Under the pieces are notes generated by a model, which was not told the DNA's origin, did no database searches, and was given only the letters and a program-made list of their open reading frames with translations. 64,000 bases of DNA, taken from assembly GCF_958298935.1 (NCBI RefSeq), contig NC_084941.1, forward strand, positions 11,320,001 through 11,384,000, read 5' to 3'. The position numbers and the translations under genes are program-made. This DNA is from Phragmites australis (Eukaryota; Streptophyta; Magnoliopsida; Poales; Poaceae). Positions 56,269 to 64,000 of the stretch are shown here, piece after piece (the first letter of the stretch is position 1; the number at the start of each line of letters is the position of its first letter).

Positions 56269-58270
56269 AATGCCCTTAATGATATTCATGCTAACTTTGT
56301 TTCTAATTATGAGCAATTATTGAGCAAATTTAATTTGCTAAACAAGGAGCATGAAGAGCTTAAGGCAAACTTTGAATGCATTGAATCTCAATCTAAGACT
56401 CCTTTGGAGCAATCTATCTCTCTATTTAATTTTAATCATAAGGTAGATGCTTGCACTTCTTGTGATGATTTAATTGATTTATCTAGCTCACCCCTTTATA
56501 ATGAGATATGCATTGAGAATGTTTTTTAAGAATCATCTAAGGAATCTCATTGCACAAGAAAATAATGAGATCAAGAAGGAATTGGCAAGATTAAAGGGCA
56601 AGAATCATGTCCAGCCCCCTCAAGATAACCATGCTACCATGGTGAAAAAGCTATGGAGGAGTCCATCGTGACATGCTTCAAATATCATTTAGAAAGCCAC
56701 AAGTTCCTCTAATGCAAGCAAGTCATGAAGGAGACCAAGGAAGAATAAAACAATGAACCTCTCCAACAAGACCTCGAATATCTATACCAAGTCTAACTAC
56801 AAAATCAAGACCAAGAGCAACTACTATAAGCTCAAGAAAAAGAACAATAGCAAGGTGGTTGCACCTATGGTTTGGAGAAAGAATTGAGGTGGAACCAACC
56901 TATTTGGGTGCCTAAGGGAGTCATCACCCAAATGAAGGGATTCCAATCGGTTTGGGTCCAAAGAAGACTTGAAGCCCGATGCGGCTATGGGATTTGAAGA
57001 CTTGGCTTACCAAATGAAATGAAGGTCCAAGCAAAAAAGCCAAGTGTATAAGATTGGATGTTTTAATAAAGATCATGATCATCATATACCCAAATCCCTA
57101 TCCAAAGGTAAAAAGGTAATGGAGCTAGATGCAAAATCTTTCAATTGTTGTAGCTCATTTTCCTTGTCTAGGACTGCATGTGCTTATTTCAATTTATTGC
57201 AATGCCTAGTGTAGTTTTTCAAATGGTAGGTTGCTTTTGCTTGTCTCTAACCTGTGAGCAACCTACATGGTTTATTAGTTATATGTTCTTTTTATGGTAT
57301 TAGTTTCACAATTGATATCTTCTATGTGCCATAAACCAATCTATAAGGTACTTTTCCCATTGTCATTAAAAATAAGTGCATATGTCTTGCAAGTATTCAA
57401 AACTTGTATGCATGTATTTATGGGGAGTATATCATATGGGTTGTGATTTTGAAGACTAATATGTATTGCTAGATGTATATTTTGTAGTCTCATGGAGAAA
57501 TCAACACGCCCCCGGAGGTATGCAATGCTTAAATGTTTAAATTAGTATCATTATCAATTCATTTTTACATTTAAGCTACCTCCATGCATGATATGACTTA
57601 AACTTTCTACCTCTACTTATTGTCTAGATGTGCATATATTGCTATATTCCTATAAGTAGTATTCACAAGTGGGTCTCATTATATGTATACACATATAAAG
57701 GTGAAGTTTAGATTATATCATGTGAGTTTTTCTGAATTATGATCCTTGTTTATCTTTTTCAATTGATATCAATGCCTTCTATCCTCACAATTGGTATCAT
57801 GAATTATGTTCTTACAATTGATATATCTTTTCAATTAGTATCATTTCATATAGATCATGATTTATAAAGCTCTCTCCCATGTCCTTTAACGCTTTTCCTC
57901 AAATTCAACATATGTGTGTAGCCTTTTTTTTTTTTGAGATTATTGATAAAGGGGGAGAAGTTTGATGAACAAAGTAAGAAGTAGGATATAAGATGACTAG
58001 GAATACCAAAGTTGACAAATAGGGAGAAGATGAAGATACAAGAAGCAACATGAGCCACATAGGTTGACAAAGATGGAGAAGCTCTTACATTGATCGATCA
58101 AGAGAGATAGTTGCAATGGAGAAAGGGAGAGCCACGACAAAGGATGACTAAATGGTAAGAACATACATCCAACCAATGTGGTAAGACTTTGTGTTCTTTA
58201 CGATTGATATTATTTATTATTTGCCATTTGTTTTGGTTGTGTTGTCATCAATCATCAAAAATGGGAAGAT

Positions 58271-59535
58271 TGTGGCGAAAATGGCTCTATTAGGTCACAA
58301 TTGTGATTTTGGTGATTAATAACAACATAGTCATTGGGACTAACATATTTGTCAAGAATATATGTTAATAGGTCTCATGGATGCAATACATCAAGAAGTT
58401 ACCGCAACCGGGATAAAGTTTGATTGAATTGAAGAAGTTTCAGGAGAATTGATCTCACCGGAAGGTCCGGTGTAGAGAAATTTGCACTCACCAGAGCATT
58501 GTGCACAGAGGCTGTTAGCCTCATCTGAAAGTCCGGTGCTCTGTGTGTTGAAATCATCAGAGTATTTCTGACAAAGGGGGAGAAGACTGAGGACTTCACC
58601 GGATAGCCCAGTGATCTACACTAGGTAACACCAGAGTATTTCTTGCAGAGAAGAATGCGAGTGCAGAAGACTAAAGATCAACCAACCAGAAGGTCTGGTG
58701 CTTGGTTTGTACACATCAGAGTATGACACCAAAGTATTTCTTACAGAGGTGACTGCAAGTGTTGAATAATGAAGATCAACTCACCGGATAGTCCGGTGAT
58801 CACAGAGATGAATGTACCGGAGCATTTTACACATAGAAGAAGTGTTAGAGTCTGGCTCAAGATAACTCACCGGAAGGTCCGGTGATGGATTTGAAGGCAC
58901 ATCGAAATGTCTGGTGTCTACAGAGGCTTTAAGTGGAGTTTCAACAGCTAGTTTATGAGTTTGTACTTATCATATGATCCGATTTAGTACTACTGTTCTC
59001 ACCGGATCATCCAGTGTTAACAGTTTTTCTGAGCTATTGAAAAAACGGCTAGTTAGCGGGTTTGAGCTATAAATACCCCTCCACTCAATCATTTGATGTG
59101 TGGCATACTGCTGAAGTCTAGAGGAAGCTCATATACACTTGAGAAGACATCCAAGCCTACAAAGTGCTTAAAGTGATCACCTAAGGCAATTAAACATAGG
59201 ATTAGAGAGTGTTTAGTGCTTATAGGCATAGAGTGAGTTGTAGCTAGGTGATGTAGCTTGAAGAAGGGATCAAGGAGTAATCCTAACTTGTACCGAGTAG
59301 TATATCGACGCCATGGAGTCTTTGTGACTCGCTGGCATCTTGGGTCTTGGTGGCTCAATCTTGTTGACTCTCTGACTTTATTTAGAGCGGCGACAAGATA
59401 TGTGTACGGGGACGCGGATACCCTTACCTTTGTGGATCGAGCTCTAAAGTGATCACGACAGCAAGTAACCGGAAGAGATGCTAGTGGTGAGATCTTGCTT
59501 TGGTGGCTTGGTGGCTCATCATGCTTGAAACTTTG
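58271..59535 (+). repeat. 3' LTR of element B, truncated
   Basis: Starts TGTGGCGAAAATGGC and follows the 5' LTR to the region corresponding to about 53,080 (ATGCTTGAAACTTTGT), then stops; the last 350 bases of the LTR are missing. Confidence 0.88.
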
Positions 59536-59558
59536 TTTAGAGCGGCGACAAGATATGT
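59381..59558. repeat. 23-bp direct repeat at the LTR truncation point
   Basis: TTTAGAGCGGCGACAAGATA plus TGT occurs at 59,381-59,403 inside the LTR and again at 59,536-59,558, exactly where LTR similarity ends. Confidence 0.9.
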
Positions 59559-62500
59559 TGAGTTTTAGTATTAACAAATAAAAAAAATAAAATATTTACA
59601 TAATATAGTTCATGTTTGGAAAATTTACTAAGACATAGTACAAATAAAATTATTAATATTCTTAATAGAAGTACTTAATCATTAAGAAATAAGTGTTGAA
59701 ATATTGGAAAAAGAGCAAGATACCTTGTCTTGCTAGGTTTAATTTCCTCACAGTTCAACCTTATAAAAAATATTTTTATGCCTTCTAGCGAAGTTGGATT
59801 TCAGAATTGACTTATTGTGGATATTTATGTAGTATAGCGGAGCTATCTCTGGCTACAAGCTATTATAAATAGCACAACTATATAGGGCAAAACACTCATA
59901 TAGCGGAAGATTGCTATCACTTCACCATTGAGGTCTAAAAATAGCTATTGCGCAACTATAACCAGCTATTTAGAACTTTGATGAAGAACATTTTATATGA
60001 CAAAATATAAATATATTGAATATATTGTAGGTTAAACTCAGAATTTATAACTACACAATTCTGTAAAACATCCATGCACGGAGATAGCTGGCACATGTCA
60101 GGTCTTGATGCAATTTAGGCAGAGCGCGTTTAGATGTTCTTCTTTCACCCATGGAGTTGATCCGTCGCCGTCGGTGTCTCATCAAACGTTCCACATGTTG
60201 TAATATTAAGTATAAATTCAAGGTATGGAGATATAGATGTGCTATAGGAGTGCCGTCGAATGAATACATCGGGAGCGATGTAATAGTTTGATTTCAAATA
60301 GGATCCGAAAAAGGAGAAAGAGATTATCCGCTAATTTTCTTTCTTATTTCTTTATTTATTTTTATTAGTAAAATGGGTCCTATATCCGTAGCCAGTAACG
60401 AGATAGTGAGGCTGGAGGACAAGGGTGGAAGAGAAAAGTGGATAAATTATTCGAGTTTTAGAGGTTTTTATTATATAGAAGGAGATTTATTAGATAGGAG
60501 AATAATAGAAAAAAGTTTTTCAAGACCAACTCGTATTTTATAGAGTAAACACTAGTTCGCACACAAATGAAAATCAGGAAATTTCCTTATTTTCCATTAG
60601 GGGGCATTTGGGCCTTATTGGGAGAAAAGCAAAATAGGATTCCACATTTGGGCTAGGAATCTTCTTGGCCCAAAATAACACGACCTCAGGCCCTGCAAGG
60701 CACGAAGTTTGCAACGTGTGCACTCGTCGCCTCAGCCCCTCCTCGCTCGTGCCCGGCGCCAGCTGCTGCTGCAGCAGCAACCAGCAATGTCTTTCCCGGC
60801 GCTCCTCAAGGCATGAAGCCTTTCCCGCCGGCGTCGTGCGCTGACTGGCGGGCGCCATCTGCCGTCACAGGCGTCGCCGGAACTGTGACGTACTGTTTAG
60901 GTAAATGGCAGAGTCTCTCTTTCGTTAAGATAGCGCCTGTTCTATCCATGGTTTGTCACCGTGTTAAATCATTACTAATGGTTTTTTGTCAGGGTGTTGA
61001 ATTTTTTCATGAAAGTATTTTCGTTTTTTTCAGCGTTATAATAGTTTTTTTTCATGATTTTTATTACAGAGGAATTCCTAAGGTTATTCACTTTAAGATG
61101 GAATTCTCTTCTTTCTTTTTACAAATCTCTTCAAATGAAAATTGTTGAATATAAAAGAAAATAAAGAAAATAAAAACGAGGAGTGAAATCGGAAAAGTAA
61201 CGAAATGAAAAAAATATGGTTGTTCGGATGAGAGAATCCATCTTAAAATTTCCAAGATTTTAGTTCGGCAAATCTGATGTAAGCAGTGGGGCTCTTTCCG
61301 CGCACTCTAGCTCCCTCGTGGAAAGTCGTCGAGTTCAAGAGAGTTTGCAATCGTTATCCATAGTGCAAAGCCCAAATATCTTCCACAAATTAGTTCCTGC
61401 CTACAATTTCCATTCTTATTTACAATAGTTTCGTTCATTCTTATTTCTTTACTCATGTATAAATTCTCTTTTTTTCCAATATTAATGAATATCAGTGGGG
61501 TGACCCTCCTGTTTCTTAAAAAAATGTGAGTATCATCTATCTATCTATACTTACACTAATCATAGACTCAAAGAAAATTCCCACGTTAATAGGAGAAAGA
61601 CAAAAACTTCGAACCGTTTAATCTATTATAGGACCGAGTTATAACGTTTCAGATCAGAATAGAATCTAGACTATCCATCGCGGGGCAACAAAGAAAATCC
61701 AAAAACACTCCGCTGCATACATGTGGAAAAGGAACGCATGTATGAACAGAGTAAATCACGATGGGCTAGGGTCATGCGGAGTCCAAGTATGTTAAGAGTA
61801 CAAAACCATCACGTGAAAGCAATAAAATGGGAAGAAATTAAAGAAAGAAAGATGCCAAATTCCTTGTACATTTATTAACACAGCCGGATTTTAGTAAGAG
61901 GAGGGGAAAAAAAGAAGCAACAAGAAACCGAAGTCCTCATCCGATTGAATTAACATTATTGTCTTCAATTTTACCATATCAAAATAACATAATATGTTGA
62001 AGTTAATTACTTTCGTCAAATACCAAACTATAAAGCTAGAGTCCGGTACAGTTTAAGTATGTTTTAGCGTACGGGGTTAATCACCGTGCCTCACTTCTAT
62101 AAGACTAGACGATGGATATTAAAATTGACCAATGATATTACGACATACCATCGAGGGGGTCTAAAACAAAAATGTTCATGCTGTAAGACCATCGGCCTCT
62201 AAGGCGGAGGACCAAAAGAAGAAATCCATTTGATGAGGCGGAGGAGCAAAAGAAATATAAGGTATCTGTGGATATTTCAAATAGTTCGTCGTGTTTTACA
62301 TGTAAACTATTCTTAGATTAAAAAAGAATCACTACGATAGAATTTACCTTGAATGCTAAATCAGAACTGTCATCAGTGTCGGTTTTTAATTGATACTATT
62401 GCTTAATTGTCAATGATAGTATGAGATTACCACTGTCGGTTTGTAGAACTGACTGTAATAGCCTATATCACTGCTAGTTCGTTGCTCAAACTGGCAGTGA

Positions 62501-63592
62501 TAATCAAGTTATCACTGTCGGTTCGTGTCTAAAACTGACAGTGGTAACCTCATACTATCATCGCCAGTTAGTTGAGAAGAGAATATGATTAGAGTTGAGA
62601 GAAAAAGAGAGGCTTAGTTGAATGGTGTAATTGTGGCACAACAAATTTGACTGGAAAAGTGAGAACCATGGTGAGAATTATAGTTCTGGGATTTGTCTCA
62701 GCACTATATAGTTTTTACCATGGTCCTTATTTTTTCCTACCATGTTTACCATGTCAGAACTTAGTTGAGAAAAGATTAATTGTAGTTAGTTGAGAAGAGA
62801 CGAATTAGAGTTTAGTTAGTTGAAGAATAGGGGTTAAGTCATAAGTTAGGATGATAAATAGCATTTCGGTGATTTTAGTTAGTTTGGAGAGAATATAATA
62901 GATATTTATTTGAAATTGATGATACTTTACATGTTCCTTATTATTTAATTACTTTTTGAATTTCTTATAAAGTGTCTTCTTTCATTTCCTTTACATTTAC
63001 TAACAAACACGCATGTGTTCCACACATGTGAAATCTATAATATTGTGACGGGGCTAATAATTTTCACGAGAAAAAATAATTGAAAAACAAAAAGCTGAGG
63101 ATGCACCCCTATAGATGGAAGAAGATAATGATATATTAATACTTTTTATTGCTGATGGAGCCTATTAATTGTAGGTTTTCAAATTGATTGAAAGTTTCTA
63201 AACAACTGAGAGGAGAGGAGCCGAGGGACCAATTTTGATTATGGATCATTTGATCATGTAAGATGTATGATGAAGATCGTTTGAATCTGTCACAACTTAT
63301 CTATTTCACAGGAATATAGATGTGAATATGTTTTTAACGTACATCCCGACTATGTTGTGATTAGGCTGGACATACCCACCGAGGATGAAATTACAACTTT
63401 AGGGATATCATATGCAATTTCATTCTGTGGTGCAACCGTGATATTGTTTTAGTCCCTCCAATGCTTGCCCATTCATTTCTATCAGCAACTTCTCATTTGG
63501 GCCCACCTTGTCCTCCAGGCCCACCTGAACATCATAATTCTTCTCCTTCGGGCCCACCTAAACATCAGAAATCAAACAAAGTTAGTCATAAG
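59559..63592. other. No firm gene; decayed repeats
   Basis: 59,810-59,985 has TATAGCGGAGCTAT and CAGCTATTTAGAACTTTG-type sequence seen in hAT-like MITEs, but both ends cannot be set. 60,690-60,900 is GC-rich with an open frame at 60,813-61,148 (111 codons) that I do not recognise. 61,470-61,530 (ATTAATGAATATCAGTGGGG, then TTCTTAAAAAAA) resembles a plant LINE 3' end. 63,000-63,592 shows nothing. Confidence 0.35.
62340..62580. repeat. Inverted-repeat cluster with CACTGTCGGTT-type motifs
   Basis: GATAGTATGAGATTACCACT plus GTCGGTTT (62,415-62,442) is matched in inverse at 62,532-62,559 with two mismatches. Further CACTGTCGGTT / AACTGACAGTG copies lie between them. It resembles CACTA subterminal repeats, but no CACTAC terminus is nearby. 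Confidence 0.7.
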
Positions 63593-64000
63593 TGTTAGGG
63601 AATAGGTACGTTACGATAACGCAAAACAAAATTTTCTACCACGTTCAACAAGGAAACCATATAAGTAGGGGATTATAGATCGCTACCACTAGAGACGCAG
63701 TGCAGCGAAAGAAGAGTTGGAGCAAACTGGTCCAACGTCATGTGCGTTGATGTAGAGAAAGTAGCCAGTAAGCTTCGACAAGCTCTTATAAGTTTTTCTC
63801 AAGCTCCGAGCTTCGTCGTCATCACTGATCTGATTAGCGCCACAATAGCAGCAACACCTCTATGATATCCACATGTCCTGAGGTGAAATGTCGAACACCG
63901 GTGTGCTAGCACAACACGTACAACTAGGGTTTTGAGAGGTCAGGCGGAGAGGGCACGACTAGGGTTTCAAAGTGGCTCAACCGTACACGCCTCTCCCCAC
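63593..64000 (+). repeat. Start of an LTR running off the right edge
   Basis: TGTTAGGGAATAGGTACGTT followed by sequence of grass Copia-LTR character (a tract around 63,640-63,760 with AAGAAGAGTTGGAGCAAAC). Orientation and family cannot be confirmed from one edge. Confidence 0.45.

Larger units (their letters stand above)
53507..56750 (+). pseudogene. Gag (UBN2-type) of element B, split by a solo LTR
   Basis: Starts at ATG 53,507 (MDTHNAPHFND) and proceeds through KILMSCFLQAKGLDV, GQLDALTKSILLSSLNVDAF, then (shifted, from 53,862) FNILVNKINRLGLTPISDDQ and PNQVLSKIITHEMTMN. An acidic Glu/Asp-rich linker (54,124-54,260), a serine run (54,430-54,540) and EFKKFNT follow at the insertion point. After the solo LTR the frame resumes with NALNDIHANFVSNYEQLLSK (56,265 on) and a degraded knuckle near 56,670 (CFKYHLESHK, then L-stop-CK). 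It is collinear with element A gag throughout. Stops and shifts near 53,575, 53,748 and 54,429 inactivate it. Confidence 0.82.
51830..59558 (+). mobile_element. Element B: second gag-only Sirevirus-like LTR element
   Basis: 5' LTR 51,830-53,438, primer site 53,443-53,454, gag remnant from 53,507 split by a solo LTR (54,696-56,268), gag tail to about 56,750, non-coding 3' part, purine-rich AAAATGGGAAGAT and a truncated 3' LTR from 58,271. Removing the solo LTR and one target copy leaves an internal region of 3,254 bp, almost the same as element A. No pol domains are seen. The right end is scrambled at 59,536-59,558. Confidence 0.87.

Overview
The window is nuclear DNA from a flowering plant, almost certainly a grass (Poaceae). 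The grounds are the mix of Sirevirus-type Copia elements, En/Spm (CACTA) elements and short MITEs, a GC-rich first exon in the one intact gene, and close resemblance of that gene to the monocot HOX21/HOX23-type HD-Zip I proteins. I see no bacterial or viral genes. About three quarters of the sequence is transposable-element DNA, mostly decayed and nested.

Layout. 1-12,700: a minus-strand Sirevirus (Sirevirus-1) whose reverse transcriptase is split by an 8.9-kb CACTA element (3,606-12,546, target duplication CAT). That CACTA itself holds a 769-bp non-autonomous CACTA (3,829-4,597, target duplication GAA), a decayed TNP2 transposase, an antisense Ulp1-like fragment ending in an unpaired CACTA terminus, and a second decayed protein region with a Ulp1 C-terminus. 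12,800-14,345: a minus-strand Copia remnant with gag joined directly to late reverse transcriptase. 15,173-20,420: element A, a gag-only LTR element. 20,421-29,321: a mosaic holding a frameshifted fragment of the Mediator subunit MED16 (plus strand), a decayed Helitron-type PIF1 helicase (minus strand) and an unrecognised pseudogene with a TATA box. 29,800-33,000: non-coding DNA with a cluster of palindromic motifs and a Stowaway-like MITE. 33,001-41,644: Sirevirus-2 (5' end missing), apparently lying inside the ends of another CACTA-type element.

41,645-49,300 is the only gene-like island. It carries one intact two-exon gene for an HD-Zip class I transcription factor (minus strand, 44,584-42,989, 338 residues), plus two short inverted-repeat MITEs and a tRNA-like SINE-like fragment. 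50,034-51,829 is a GC-rich unclassified block. 51,830-59,558 is element B, a second gag-only LTR element with the same plan as A, whose gag is split by a 1,573-bp solo LTR full of 77-79 bp tandem repeats. 59,559-63,592 is non-coding with repeat remnants, and an LTR begins at 63,593 and leaves the window.

How the parts relate. The elements form a layered insertion record rather than a pathway. Sirevirus-1, Sirevirus-2, A and B share features expected of Sireviruses: a TGGTATTAGAGC-type primer site in A and B, a common sequence just before the 3' LTR, palindromic CACCGG-type motifs in the LTRs, and an extra ORF after pol in the two pol-bearing copies. A and B have nearly equal internal lengths (3,304 and 3,254 bp after removing the solo LTR) and no pol, so they look like a non-autonomous family probably mobilised by autonomous Sireviruses. 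No novel functional system is proven. The most interesting leads are the MED16 fragment next to Helitron helicase, the gag-only Sirevirus-like family, the tRNA-like module inside a CACTA MITE, and the 5'-UTR duplication that gives the HD-Zip gene an extra in-frame ATG.
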